This document shows, one piece after another, positions 10,548 through 21,699 of a stretch of 64,000 nucleotides of DNA. Position 1 is the first letter of the stretch. The number at the start of each line of letters is the position of its first letter. The position numbers and the translations under genes are program-made. The DNA comes from Platanthera guangdongensis (taxonomy: Eukaryota > Streptophyta > Magnoliopsida > Asparagales > Orchidaceae). The stretch is from assembly GCA_039583875.1 (NCBI GenBank), contig CM077162.1, positions 167,481,220 through 167,545,219 of the forward strand. The letters are read 5' to 3'. The notes beneath the pieces were generated by a model, which was given only the letters and a program-made list of their open reading frames with translations, had not been told where the DNA came from and did not search any database.

Positions 10548-11379
10548 AGGTCTACGTTGATGATCTCATGGTAAAGAGCAAGGGAGTGAACTCGCATCTC
10601 CAGGATCTGGAGGAGACGTTCGCCACTTTGAGGAAGTTCAAAATGAGGTTGAGCCCCTTAAAATGAGTTTTCGGGGCAAGTCGTGGGACGTTCCTTGGGC
10701 ACCTTCTGACCCCGGCGGGGGTAGAACCTAATCCAGATAAATTAAAAGCCATTCTAGAGCTATAATCACCGTGAAACGCTAAGGAGGTGCAGCGCTTGAC
10801 AAGAAAGCTGGCCGGCCTTAGCAGATTCCTCTCCAGGTCAGGGGAGAAGTGCTCACCTTTCTTTAAAGTGCTAGGAGGGAATCAGAGGTTTGAGTGGACC
10901 GCGGAGTGCGAAGAAGCTTTTCAAAAGCTGAAAGAGCAACTCTCCCTGGCTCCTCTGCTTCAAAGCCCAAAGGTGGGGGAGGATCTAACCTTGTACCTAG
11001 GAGTAGGAGCAGAGGCGGTGAGCTCCGTCCTAGTCAGAGAAGAGGGGAAAAGCAGTTGCCCATTTATTATGTTAGCAGGATCCTAAAGAAGGCGGAGCTT
11101 CGTTACCCTATCCTAGAAAAGCTGGCATACGCCTTGATTATTTCGGCCAGGAAGCTACGGCCATATTTCCAAGCACATTCGATCGAGGTGGTGACGGACC
11201 ATCCTCTCTGTAATATTTTTGAAGGAGTGGAGCACTTGGGTAGGCTGGCCAAGTGCTTTATCGAGTTGAGTGTGTTCAACATTTCGTTCGTACCAAAGCT
11301 CTACATTAAGGCACAGGTAGTGGCCGACTTCTTGGCAGACTACGTCGCAGAAGTCGGGGCCGAGGAGTCGCGGCCATAA
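10548..11379 (+). pseudogene. E2 pol: RT C-terminal half and Gypsy RNase H
   Basis: Homology to RT starts abruptly at VYVDDLMVKSKG (10550), so only the YVDD strand, thumb and connection are present and the first catalytic Asp is gone. Stops interrupt at about 10663 and 10762. The thumb reads LAGLSRFLSRSGEKCSPFF. A one-base shift near 11045 separates it from RNase H (YYVSRILKKAELRYPILEKL, FQAHSIEVVTDHPLC, ADFLADYV), which ends at TAA 11377-11379. This region aligns well with E1 1355-2190, so the gag-to-RT join is a deletion and not a different gene order. Confidence 0.85.
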
Positions 11380-11830
11380 GAATCATGGAAGATGACAGTT
11401 GACGGGGCCTAGGGAAAGCACTCCCTCGGGGCGGGGGTGGTACTGACAAGTCCTCAAGGGGTGACCATAAAATAAGCAGTCGCTTTGCATTTCCTCACAA
11501 CCAACAACCAAGCAAAATACGAGGCAGTGATAGCCGACCTTCTCTTGGCAAAGGAGCTCGAGATTAAGGACGTTGAGGTTTTCACGGATTCATTGGTGGT
11601 GGCATCTCAGATTCGAGGAGAGTTCGAAGCTCGGGAGCCCACCCTTGTGAAGTATTTGTCCAAGGTGAGGGCAATCATCGGGGGGTTCCGAACGTTCTCC
11701 ATTCAGCATATCCGCAGAGAAGAGAGTGCTGCTGCCGATCGATTGGCTAAGTTCGGACCTCGGGGAGGGGGTGCCCTGACTGATTTATTCCATCCAGCGA
11801 TCGAAGAGGGGGAGCTAATGGAGGTGGATC
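11380..11830 (+). pseudogene. E2 pol: second (archaeal-type) RNase H
   Basis: MTVDGA, then LGAGVVLTSPQGVTIK, LTTNNQAKYEAVIADLLLAKEL, VEVFTDSLVVASQIRGEF and IQHIRREESAAADRLAKF. This is the full length of the extra RNase H, better preserved than in E1. Stops occur at about 11410 and 11474. AKYE replaces AEYE at the usual acidic position, a likely loss of an active-site residue. Confidence 0.75.
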
Positions 11831-13094
11831 AGCGACCCTCGTGGGTGGATCCCTTCGTTACCTTCTTCTTGATAGGAACCCTCCCTAAGGGGATCAAGGA
11901 GGCAAGAAACTTCCGGCATAAGGCAGCTCATTATCTCATGCATGAAGGAGGATTGCACCAGAGGATGCTTTCAGGTCTCATAGCTCGATGCATGACGGAG
12001 GAGGAGACCAGACACGTTTTGGAGGAGGTGCACTCTGGAGAATGTGGTAGTCATTCCGGAGGGAGGACGTTGGAAGCAAGGGTGGTCAGACAGGGGTACT
12101 TCTGGCCCACCCTGAGGAAGGATGCGGCAGAGTTTGCAAAGAAGTGCAGAAAATGCCATCTATGCGCCCCCTCCAGCTCTTGTCGGCTCAAAGGCTCCGA
12201 AGTATCACATCACCATGACCTTTCGCCATTTGGGGGATGGATTTAGTTGGGCCTTTCCCTCCAGCTAGTGGACAAAGAAGATTCCTCATGGTTATGATAG
12301 ATTACCTCTCCAAGTGGCTGGAGGTTAAGGCACTAACAAAGGTGACATCCCAAGTCATCAGGAACTTTGTCTGGGGGGAGATCATCTACAGGCACGGGTT
12401 GCCTCAGGCCGTCGTCACGGATAACGGTCCCTAGTTTGCTAGTGAAGAGTTCATTAGCTTCTGCACTCAGCTGGGCATCAACCTCAGGTTTGCCTCCGTC
12501 CACCACCCCAGGAGCAACGATCAGGTGGAGGCGGAAAACAAGATTATCGTAATCCTGCTAAAAAAGAAGGTGGAGAATTTGAGAGGAAATTGTGTAGAAC
12601 AGCTCCCCTCGGTCCTACGGGCTTTGAGAACAACGCCGAACACGGCCACCGGCGAGACTCCCTTCAAGCTTTCTCATGGATGTGAGGCAGTCCTACCCAT
12701 GGAGTTCGAGGTTCGATCCCCATGGGTTGCGGCTGCAGGTGATGGGGACGAGGCATGGAGGATGGAAAACAAAGAAGGCTTATGCCTCTCGCTAGACCTG
12801 ACAGAGGAGCTACGAGACTTGGCAGCCATCAGACAAGAAGAGATCAAGCATCGAATGGCAAAGCACTTCAACAAGCATATCAGGATAAAGCAATTCGCAG
12901 AGGGAGATCTGGTACTAAAGAAGGTTGATGCGGCAGGAAGGTCCGCCCCGGTGGGAAAGCTCAATCCAAATTGGGAGGGACCTTATATTGTAGAGAGAGT
13001 GTTAAAAGTAGGAGGCTACTACCTCCAGGATGTGGAGGGTAGGACCTTGAGCCACTCCTGGAGTGGGGATGACTTAAAACTCTTCTACCCATGA
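11831..13094 (+). pseudogene. E2 pol: integrase
   Basis: The zinc region HSGECGSHSGGRT ... KCRKCHLC lies at 12030-12170. The core has MDLVGPFPPASGQRRF (from 12237), VIDYLSKWLEVKALTKV-type sequence, VVTDNGP followed by TAG in place of Gln (12432-12434), and SNDQVEAENK for the Glu region. The C-terminal domain is intact in one frame (12525-13094) with FAEGDLVLKKVDAAGRS and ends SGDDLKLFYP. A frameshift lies near 12200. All three catalytic acids appear present, but the frame is broken. Confidence 0.85.
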
Positions 13095-13209
13095 AAAGGG
13101 AGAGCAGAAGATATATACTCAAAGCATGATCAATATAATATACTTCTCGAATTATTTCTTGTTTATTATTTATTGTGAAGTCCTAATGACAGGAAGAGGA
13201 AACTCCATC

Positions 13210-15075
13210 GGCACCCAAGGCTCAGCTCGGCCGCAGGTAGACCCGCAGCGCAGGCTCTCATATAGCTGGCAGGTCCGAAGGCTCACCTGTGGGGGATAGG
13301 TTTGGTTTGAGGTATCTTCAGCGGCACCCTGAGCTCGGCTCGGCCCCAGGTAGACCCGCTGCACAGGCTCTCATCTAGATGGCAGGTCTGAAGGCTCGCC
13401 TGTGGGGGATAGGTTTGGTTTGAGGTATCTTCTTCGGCACCCCGAGCTCGGCTCGGCCCCAGGTAGACCTGCTGCGCAGGCTCTCATCTAGCTGGCAGGT
13501 CCGAAGGCTCGCCTGTGGGGGACAGGTTTGGATTGAGGTATCTTCATCAGCACCCCGAGCTCGGCTCAGCCCCAGGTAGACCCGCTGCGCAGGCTCTCAT
13601 CTAGCTGGCAGGTCCGAAGGCTCGCCTGTGGGGGATAGGTTTGGTTTGAGGTATCTTCATCGTCACCCCGAGATCGACTCGGCCCTAGGTAGAACCGCTG
13701 CGCAGGCTCTCATCTAGCTGGCAAGTCCGAAGGCTCGCCTGTGGGGGATAGGTTTGGATTGAGGTATCTTCATCTGCACCCCGAGCTCGGCTCGGCCCCA
13801 GGTAGACCCGCTGCGCAGGCTCTCATCTAGCAGGCAGATCCGAAGGCTTGCCTGTGGGGGATAGGTTTGGATTGAGGTATCTTCATCGGCACCCCGAGCT
13901 CGGCTCGACCCCAGGTAGACCCGCTGCGCAGGCTCTCATCTAGCTGGCAGGTCTGAAGGCTCGCTTGTAGGGGATAGGTTTGGATTGAGGTATCTTCATC
14001 AGCACCCCGAGCTCGGCTCGGTCCCAGGTAGACCCGCTGCGCAGGCTCTCATCTAGCTGGCAGGTCTGAAGGCTCGCCTGTGGGGGATAGGTTTGGATTG
14101 AGGTATCTTCATCAACACCCCGAGCTCGGCTCGGACCCAGGTAGACCCGCTGCGCAGGCTCTCATGTAGCTGGCAGGTCCGAAGGCTCGCCTGTGGGGGA
14201 TAAGTTTGGTTTTAGAACTTCATCGGCACCCCGAGCTCGGCTCGGCCCCAGGTAGACCCGCTGTGCAGGCTCTCATCAAGCTGGCAGGTCCGAAGGCTCG
14301 CCTGTGGGGGATAGGTTTGGTTTGAGGTATCTTCATCAGCACCCCGAGCTCGGCTCGGCCCCAGGTAGACCCGCTGCGCAGGCTCTCATCTAGCTGGCAG
14401 GTCCGAAGGCTCGCCTGTGGGGGATAAGTTTGGATTGTGGTATCTTCATCAGCACCCCGAGCTCGGCTCGGCCCTAGGTAGACCCGCTGCGCAGGCTCTC
14501 ATCTAGATGGCAGGTCCGAAGGCTCGCCTGTGGGGGATACGTTTGATTTGAGGCATCTTCATCAGCACCCCGAGCTCGGCTCGGCCCCAGGTAGACCCAC
14601 TGCGCAGGATCTCATCTAGTTGGCAGGTCCGAAGGCTCGCCTGTGGGGGATAGGTTTGGATTGAGGTATCTTCATCAGCACCCCGAGCTCGGCTCGACCC
14701 CAGGTAGACCCGCTACGCTGGCTCTCATCTAGCTGGCAGGTCCGAAGGCTCACCTGTGGGGGATATGTTTGGTGTGAGAACATCATCGGCACCCCGAGCT
14801 CGGCTCTCCCCCAGGTAGACCCGCAGCGCAGGCTCTTATCTAGATGGCAGGTCCGAAGGCTCGCATGTGGGGGATAGGTTTGGATTGAGGTATCTTCATC
14901 AGCACCCCGAGCTCGGCTCGGCCCCAGGTAGACCCACTGCGCAGGCTCTCATCTAGCTGGCAGGTCCGAAGTCTCGCCTGTGGGGGATAGGTTTGGATTT
15001 AGGTATCTTCATCGGCACCCCGAGCTCGACTCGGCCCCAGGTAGACCCGCTGCTCAGGCTCGCATCAAGCTGATA
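13210..15075 (+). repeat. 113-bp tandem array in the E2 3' spacer, about 16.5 copies
   Basis: The unit (GCACCCCGAGCTCGGCTCGG ... GGTATCTTCATC) repeats with an exact period of 113 bp, for example 13888 to 14001. Copies are similar, with scattered point changes and one short unit near 14210. The middle of the unit (AGACCCGCTG, CAGGCTCTCATCTAGCTGGC) is recognisably the same as in the 86-bp array of E1. Confidence 0.95.
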
Positions 15076-15556
15076 GGGCAGTAAATTCACTTTGGCATAA
15101 TAGTGTGGAAAGTCTTCTTAAAAGCGACATTACACCTTAGCATCTCAGCTTAGTCCTAGGGAACGAAAAATAAACTATGGCAAAAGGGTGTGGATTAAGG
15201 CGAGTGGCGGCACTTGCAGCGGGCGGTTTCGAGGATCGTCTCGCCGTTTGCGAGAGGACACTCGCGAGACAAGGTATTGCGTCGTCTCGCAGCCGTGAGC
15301 GCATCGAGGAGTCGTCTCGCGTAAAACGGAAGAAAGGCAGAATACAGAAAGGGCTATGCGGCGAGACGGAGGGGTAGCACCGTCCCGCAGGCCGAAACAA
15401 GCCAGTGATTAACTTCACAAAATAAAGAACAAAAAATAGAGACGAGACAAAAATGAGCATTCGCTCGTTACTTGACAGGTACCACAAAAAATATAATTTA
15501 GAGTTTTACAAAAATGAAAGGTGAAGAGAGTGATTCTAAATCTTGGACGGGGCACG
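15076..15556 (+). other. E2 spacer between array and antisense gene
   Basis: No gene seen. It corresponds in position to 6391-6910 of E1 and contains many TCTCGC/GCGAGA words at 15225-15380. Confidence 0.5.
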
Positions 15557-15833
15557 TCAGTCCTCCTCGCCAGATGAAGAATCATCGCTCTCCTCGCTAT
15601 AAAATTCAGGGACCAAATCACGAGCAGTCACAGTTTCAGAATCGTCTTTTACAACCCCCAGATCCTTCATCATTTGCAGCACCAGCTCTGCCGCCCGAAC
15701 GCCAGCATCTTTGCACTGCTCCTCGACTTCCTCATGAGAGTAATGTGGCGGAGGTGTCTGGAAGGGCTCGCAGCGAGACGACGACGCGACGTCAGCCTGA
15801 AGACGCGCATTCTCAGCTTTTAATCCCCGGACC

Positions 15834-15838
15834 TCCTC
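15834..15838. repeat. Target site duplication TCCTC, left (E3)
   Basis: Repeated at 23214-23218. Removing one copy plus E3 restores the aORF1 exon 3 frame (AFEEEVRGLK). Confidence 0.95.
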
Positions 15839-16899
15839 TGACGTAGGGATTCGTCGGATTAAAATAGCGTACGGATTTTCTTACAACTCAAGCCCACGTA
15901 ACACGTTCTAACGCGTACTAACACAAACATTCTAGCCGCACGATTCACCGTCATCCCGCACAAACACGCGGAGGGGAGTGGACTAAAAGCGATGATCTAA
16001 TTAAAGTCCAATCCTTTCCCACCGAAGATCGAAAGCAAAGGTCGCCACACCTTTTTGAGAGGAAGATCAATAACTATATGCCAAGATCTTCCCCAAGTAA
16101 AAGGATCCACCCGATCCGGCTTCTTGCAAGTTTTCGAAAATAAACGCAAGAAGGTTTTTGATTAAATCCAAAAGATCGTATTCAAGATCGCGGATAAAAA
16201 GCCATTGTATCCATTCAAAATCTCACAAGAAATCACGAAGGAAAGATGTAGATATTACCCTCCCCAAGATGGGGTGAAGATCACACAAGGAAAGTGGAAG
16301 AGTCACACGTCCATGCACCACCGGCGTCACACCGAGCGGAAACCTTCTTCTTCGCCGGAGTCACACCGAGAAGCATCCGCCTCCCCGTTTCACAAGCCTT
16401 GGATCACCCAAGCGATTGGCTAACAAAGGAGGAGAAGGACAATGAGAGGGGGGGGGGGGGTAATCCCAAAGGGAGGTGGCCGAAATTCTCAAGAGAGGAT
16501 TAATTTGGGTTTTCAAATAGCATGCCCTCATTTCTCATCAAATAAGCCTATATATAGGCAAGTCCCAAAACAAGCAAAATAAATCTAGCCATCCAATTTA
16601 TCATCTATTGGATGGCTATGAGCACACCAAAAATTAAACATGTCCAAAATAAAAGACAACATGAAATAATGATAACATTAAACTCGGAAAATAAAGGTGC
16701 AAATAAGGAAAGGGCTTAAGCCCGCCGCGAACGAAGATTGTAGCCACCAAGGTCACGAGTCGTGGTAGAAGGTCGTCAAGCATCATTATGTTGCGCCGCA
16801 TCAACTTGATCACGATCAACTTGATCATCATCCACAGTAACTTGATCACGAGCACTCTTAGCATCAACGGGCAAGGGGATGGGAGACGAGCCGGCATCA
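15839..16899 (-). repeat. E3 3' LTR
   Basis: 1061 bp. It contains a palindromic TATA motif GCCTATATATAGGC (16546-16559) and a G run near 16449. It also carries the C-terminal codons of pol up to 16776. Confidence 0.95.
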
Positions 16900-19800
16900 A
16901 TCCTCCCCCCATTAAAGTCACTCAGCACCGATGAGTGGGCTGCAAGGTAGCGGCGGAGGAGGTCCTCATCCAAGCGAAAGAGATCCGACTCAATAACCCA
17001 GGAGTCGTCGGAGGGCGGACGATCACGCCAACGAATGAGTAAGCGGCGATGGCCGCCATCAGCTGGAGAAGTGTAGCCATCTGCAAGTACCTGAGCTGGG
17101 ACAAGAAATGTACGGGGAAATCTAGGAAACATATCAGCATGTGGAAGCAAAGTAGAAGACTTACCACCCGGCGCTAGGCCTGTAGGTGCAATGGAAGAAT
17201 GACTCACGGAACTACCACTCACCAACCCAGAAGAGACATTTGTGGAGGAAGAAATATTGGGGAAAAAAGAAGGCGTAGAAGTCAACTCAGTTGGAATGTA
17301 AACATACAGCGTTAAATCCGAAACATTGAAAATGGGTGAAATACCCCAATCCGTCGGCAAATCCAAAACAAACGCGTTATCTCCTAGCCTCTTAATAATT
17401 TGAAACGGGCCGGCTCGCTTTGGTGCCAACTTCTTAACGGTGCCAGAAGGCAGCCGCGTGGGAATAAGGCGCACTAAAACAAGATCGCAAACTTGGAAGT
17501 TAGACTCCCTCCGATGTAAATTCGCTTGGGATCGATACGACTCATACGTGGTAGCTAAAGTTGTTCGTATTTGGGCGTGTAAGTCATGTATGTGCTCGGC
17601 AAAAGATTGTGCAAATTGACTTGTATGATAAGATGGAGGTAACAAAATCAAGTCAATAGGCACATTCGCAAGGTACCCGTGCACTACTTCATTTGGTGAC
17701 ATACCCGTAGACCATTTGGTAGAGTTGTTGTAGGCTAATTGGGCTTGGGGGAGGAGCAAATCCCAAGTGCCTTTGTGGTCACCCACAAGACAACGCAACA
17801 AGTTTCCCAAACTCCTATTTACCACTTCCGTCTGCCCATCAGTTTGTGGGTGATAGGAGGCTGAAAACAAGAACTTCGTTCCCATTAATGTCCAAAGCGT
17901 CTTCCAAAAATAACTTGTGAATTTAACGTCGCGATCCGAGACAATGGTCTTAGGAATGCCGCGGTGACTCACCACCTCTTTAAAATATAATTTTGCAATG
18001 TGAGACGCGTCATTAGTCTTACTACAGGGTATGAAATAAACCATCTTAGAGAACCTATAAACCACCACAAAAATGGAATCATGTCGTCGCTGGGTTGGAG
18101 GAAGTCCCAAAATAAAGTCCATACTCACGTCCTCCCAAGGTATAGATGGAATAGGCAACGGAGTGTATAGTCCCACATTAGTCTTTCCCCCTTTACACAC
18201 TTGACAAACCCGACATCTACTCACGATTTTCCCAACTAAAACGCGAAGTTTAGGCCAATAGAATTTCTCCTCGACTAAGGCTATCGTTTTATCCCGCCCA
18301 AAATGGCCACTCAACCCGCCACTATGTAGTTCCCATACTATGTGATGGCGTAGGGAGGTACGGGGAATACATAGCTTAGCGTGCCGAAATAAATAACCGT
18401 CTCTCAATACATATGCTGACACTATCATTGGTGAGTCATCATGTGCCGCTAGATACGCCTCTCCAAAATCAGGACACATGTCATATTCATCATTTATTCT
18501 CTCAAATCCGACAACCTTTACTTCCATGATCGACAATAAAAGTGTCACTCTACTAAGCGCGTCGGCCACACGATTTTCAGTGCCCTTAAGGTGTTTTAAG
18601 GTGAACGAAAACTCTTGCAGATAAGATACCCATTTTGCATGACGGGGGCTGATTTTAGATTGCCCATTAATGTGCCTAAGTGCATCATGGTCAGAGAGAA
18701 TCACGAACTCCTTGGAAAGGAGGTAGTGTCTCCACTGGTGTAGGCATCTAATGATGGCATAGAACTCTCTATCGTAATTGGAATAATTAAGTTTTGCACC
18801 CGCCACTTTCTCGCTAAAATAACTTATTGGATGTTCCTCTTGGCTTAAGACACCTCCTACTCCTACACCGGATGCGTCACATGTCAATTCAAATACTTTA
18901 TTAAAATCTGGTAAGCGCAAAATAGGAGCCTCAGTCATCATCTTCTTAATGTGTTGGAATGCATGGGTAGCTGCTGGCGTCCATTTAAACTCACCCCTTT
19001 TCATGCATTCCATCACGGGATCCATAATAGTACTAAAATCCCGAATAAATCGTCTATAAAATGAGGCTAACCCGTGGAAACTCCTAACGTCTCTCAAGCT
19101 TGTGGGTTCGGGCCAATCCAGAATTGCTTTCACCTTACTGGGGTCTGCCTTTATTCCCTCAGATCCAACCAGGTAGCCCAAAAATTCCACTTCCTTTACA
19201 TAAAATATACACTTCTTTAAATTTAAATATAATTTTTCGTCCCGAAGTGTAGACAGAATAATCCGTAGGTGAGACACATGTGAGTCAAAAGTGGTGCTAT
19301 AAATCAATATGTCATCAAAGTACACAACCACAAATCGTCCCATGTATGGTTGGAATACGTGGGTCATCATTCGTGAGAATGTGCTTGGAGCATTTGACAA
19401 CCCAAATGGAATGACCAACCACTCGTAGAGCCCGTCCTTAGATTTAAATGCAGTTTTCCATTCATCCCCATCACGTATCCTAATCTGATGGTAACCACTC
19501 TGCAAATCCAATTTCATGAAGATCGAGGCACCAGACAACATATCCAAAAGATCTTCCAATCTAGGGATGGGAAACCTATACTTGATAGTGATCTTATTTA
19601 TGGCTCTACTGTCTACACACATACGCCACGTACCATCCTTTTTTGGAGCCAACAAAGTCGGTACCGCACACGGACTCTTGCTGTTCCTAATGAACCCCTT
19701 CGCCAATAAATCCGAAATTTGGGCTTGGAGCTCCTCATGGGCTGCGGGGTGCAACCTATAATGGGGCTGATTATGTAATGAGGCGCCCAGCATAAAGTCA

Positions 19801-20192
19801 ATGGCATGTTGGATATCACGTAGAGGAGGCAACGTAGGGGGCAACTCGTCTGGGTAGACATCCTTATACTCTTCCAGCAGTTTTTTTAATTCTTTGGGTA
19901 AATCTTCTAAAACCTCATTTTCTTTATTATTATTCAAAAGAACCAATGCATAAATAATCCCATCCACAAAGGGGTCCCTCTCAAATTTTCTTCTACCCAT
20001 TAGGCTTACTAATTTCTTCTCGACTGGGATCGTGGTATCCGTACTCGGGCTATTGGGTTCCTTTGGGGCCGTGGGTTTTAACGTGACTACCTTCCCATTA
20101 TATTTGAACTCATAAGTGTTTGCCCTCCCGTAGTGGGTGACATCACGGTCATAGAGCCAAGGGCGGCCTAACAACACATGACAAGCATCCAT
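16776..20192 (-). CDS. E3 pol: protease end, RT, RNase H, integrase, chromodomain-like end
   Basis: A 1138-codon open frame. The protease tail MDACHVLLGRPWLYDRD is followed by RT (about 140-310) with SPCAVPTLLAPKKDGTWRMC and catalytic YFDD at 291-294. RNase H (about 435-548) shows TCDASGVGVGGVLS and ends VADALSR. Integrase (about 610-800) has the zinc residues H623, H630, C660, C663 and the acids D692, D753, E789. One conserved Asp near 713 is Tyr (VVYRFSK). The C-terminal module (about 1010-1060) LLIRWRDRPPSDDSWVIESD fits a chromodomain that may guide insertion to chromatin marks. The frame crosses the polypurine tract into the 3' LTR. A TGA after QHNDA ends it about 22 codons earlier than the 5' LTR copy would allow. 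Confidence 0.9.
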   Translation of the reverse strand: MDACHVLLGRPWLYDRDVTHYGRANTYEFKYNGKVVTLKPTAPKEPNSPSTDTTIPVEKKLVSLMGRRKFERDPFVDGIIYALVLLNNNKENEVLEDLPKELKKLLEEYKDVYPDELPPTLPPLRDIQHAIDFMLGASLHNQPHYRLHPAAHEELQAQISDLLAKGFIRNSKSPCAVPTLLAPKKDGTWRMCVDSRAINKITIKYRFPIPRLEDLLDMLSGASIFMKLDLQSGYHQIRIRDGDEWKTAFKSKDGLYEWLVIPFGLSNAPSTFSRMMTHVFQPYMGRFVVVYFDDILIYSTTFDSHVSHLRIILSTLRDEKLYLNLKKCIFYVKEVEFLGYLVGSEGIKADPSKVKAILDWPEPTSLRDVRSFHGLASFYRRFIRDFSTIMDPVMECMKRGEFKWTPAATHAFQHIKKMMTEAPILRLPDFNKVFELTCDASGVGVGGVLSQEEHPISYFSEKVAGAKLNYSNYDREFYAIIRCLHQWRHYLLSKEFVILSDHDALRHINGQSKISPRHAKWVSYLQEFSFTLKHLKGTENRVADALSRVTLLLSIMEVKVVGFERINDEYDMCPDFGEAYLAAHDDSPMIVSAYVLRDGYLFRHAKLCIPRTSLRHHIVWELHSGGLSGHFGRDKTIALVEEKFYWPKLRVLVGKIVSRCRVCQVCKGGKTNVGLYTPLPIPSIPWEDVSMDFILGLPPTQRRHDSIFVVVYRFSKMVYFIPCSKTNDASHIAKLYFKEVVSHRGIPKTIVSDRDVKFTSYFWKTLWTLMGTKFLFSASYHPQTDGQTEVVNRSLGNLLRCLVGDHKGTWDLLLPQAQLAYNNSTKWSTGMSPNEVVHGYLANVPIDLILLPPSYHTSQFAQSFAEHIHDLHAQIRTTLATTYESYRSQANLHRRESNFQVCDLVLVRLIPTRLPSGTVKKLAPKRAGPFQIIKRLGDNAFVLDLPTDWGISPIFNVSDLTLYVYIPTELTSTPSFFPNISSSTNVSSGLVSGSSVSHSSIAPTGLAPGGKSSTLLPHADMFPRFPRTFLVPAQVLADGYTSPADGGHRRLLIRWRDRPPSDDSWVIESDLFRLDEDLLRRYLAAHSSVLSDFNGGRIDAGSSPIPLPVDAKSARDQVTVDDDQVDRDQVDAAQHNDA
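16900..16913 (-). other. E3 polypurine tract, inside the pol frame
   Basis: The minus strand reads AATGGGGGGAGGAT directly before the 3' LTR. The pol frame passes through it (FNGGRIDAG). Confidence 0.85.
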
Positions 20193-20402
20193 AGGGATGA
20201 CATCACACTACACCTCATCCGTATATGACTTGATCGTAAGTGGAACTAGGCAACGCTTGGTGACCGGGATGGTTACCTTGTTGACCCAAGCCACTTGGTA
20301 AGGGGTAGGATGAGGCTCGGTAGCCAAATGAATCCGCATAACTGCGTTCTCAGAAACGACATTCATGCAGCTGCCGCTATCAATGATGAGCTTACAATAT
20401 TT
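20193..20402 (-). pseudogene. E3 protease (interrupted)
   Basis: Minus strand. The frame KLIIDSGSCMNVVSENAV holds the aspartic protease triad DSG. It continues with AWVNKVTIPVTKRCLVPL and reaches a TAG just before CDVIPMDACHVLLGRPW. The stop separates the active-site half from the main pol frame. Confidence 0.8.
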
Positions 20403-21605
20403 TCCCCACTCTTAAAGATGAGGGAGAAAATAGTGGACCTCTTCCAATCGTCAAGCGGGCGAGGGGTCGTCAGAATACAACGCATAACGCTAAGTAGGTG
20501 CCCATCCACCATATCACTAGGCACAACATCCGTCTCATAACCCTCATCTGCCTCAATCACTAAATCTGCAAAGTCACTAGTGGACTCGTCTAGAAGAGCT
20601 AAAGTAGCCTTGGCCTTGGTGGGGCACTCATAGGCATAGTGGCCTTGAATGCCGCAAGTGTAACACGTGGTGTTGGCCTTGCTCACCTTGCCAATAGGGA
20701 TTCTCTCACTATTAGGCTGCCTAGGGTTTCTCGCAGTCACGACAATTGGTTTGGACTCCCCAACCTTCGCCTTACCCTTATCATAATAAGTGGAGGAAAG
20801 GGCACCTATGGGGGCCTTTCCCTTTTGTTGGGAGTAACGAGATTGGGTTTTCATGGCCAGATGTTTTTCAATGTCCAAGGCGGCATTGAAAGTAGTATTA
20901 ATATCAGTGTGGCCATATCGAAGAAGTTTCTTCTGAATGTCCGGATTAAGTCCCTTATGGAACCTAGAAAGCGTAACCTCTGGCATCTCTTGGATCTGAC
21001 ACCGCACCATCTTATCCTTTAACTCACCCATGTAATCAGCCACCGAATTTGGACCTTGCCGAAGGGTGGCAAGATCGTCGAACATTTGAGTTCGGTGGTA
21101 AGCGGGCACGTATTGGTCGGTGAGCAAATTTTTCATAACCGTCCAACCAACTAGGGGTACACCATGACCGGTCCCTAAACGTCGCTCCTCATTTAACCAA
21201 AAGGTCTTGGCCCTCCCGTTTAATTTCATACGAGCTACTTGAACCTTTTGCTCATCGGTAAGGTGATACCAATCAAAATAGCATTCTATGTCAACCACCC
21301 ATGTAAGGAAGACTTGGGGGGTCTCCCATACCATCGTAAGAGGGGGCTTTCATACGAATCGCTTTTGTTATATCGAACTCTCTTTCCGGATTGGGAACTT
21401 GACAGTCTGCTCCGGGGAAGTACCCATCATGTTCCGGAACATGCACCGGGGGTGGTCGGGGGACTTGTCCACAGTTAGGTGGTGGCGGTGTTTGAGCAGC
21501 TTGGTTCGCCAAAAGTTGTGTTAGCAAACCCCTCAACTCTCCTAATTCTTGCCTAAGCTCAGTGATAGCCATAGGATTAGTTTCCTCATTAGGGTGTTCA
21601 GCCAT
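20403..21605 (-). pseudogene. E3 gag
   Basis: Minus strand. A likely ATG at 21605 begins MAEHPNEETNPMAITELRQE, with an Asn/Pro-rich linker. The capsid-like block KMKLNGRAKTFW-type (RMKLNGRAKTFWLNEERR), NLLTDQYVPAYHRTQMFDDLATLRQG and SVADYMGELKDKMVRC is the plant Gypsy retrotransposon gag family. The zinc knuckle CYTCGIQGHYAYEC binds RNA. A one-base shift at 21291-21334 splits N-terminal and capsid parts, and a second shift near 20405 (G4A4 run) precedes protease. Structural protein of the virus-like particle. Confidence 0.85.
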
Positions 21606-21699
21606 AGTGGAGGTAGACGGTTTCGTGTACTCCGTACCGTGCCGAGTACGCATTAACAACCTAAAAACCAAAGGCTAGAGCGGAGTTTTCTCTTTGTTT

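Noticed and set aside
13210..15075. A CRISPR-like array
   Set aside because: Units are head to tail without unique spacers, there are no cas genes, and the context is plant retrotransposon.
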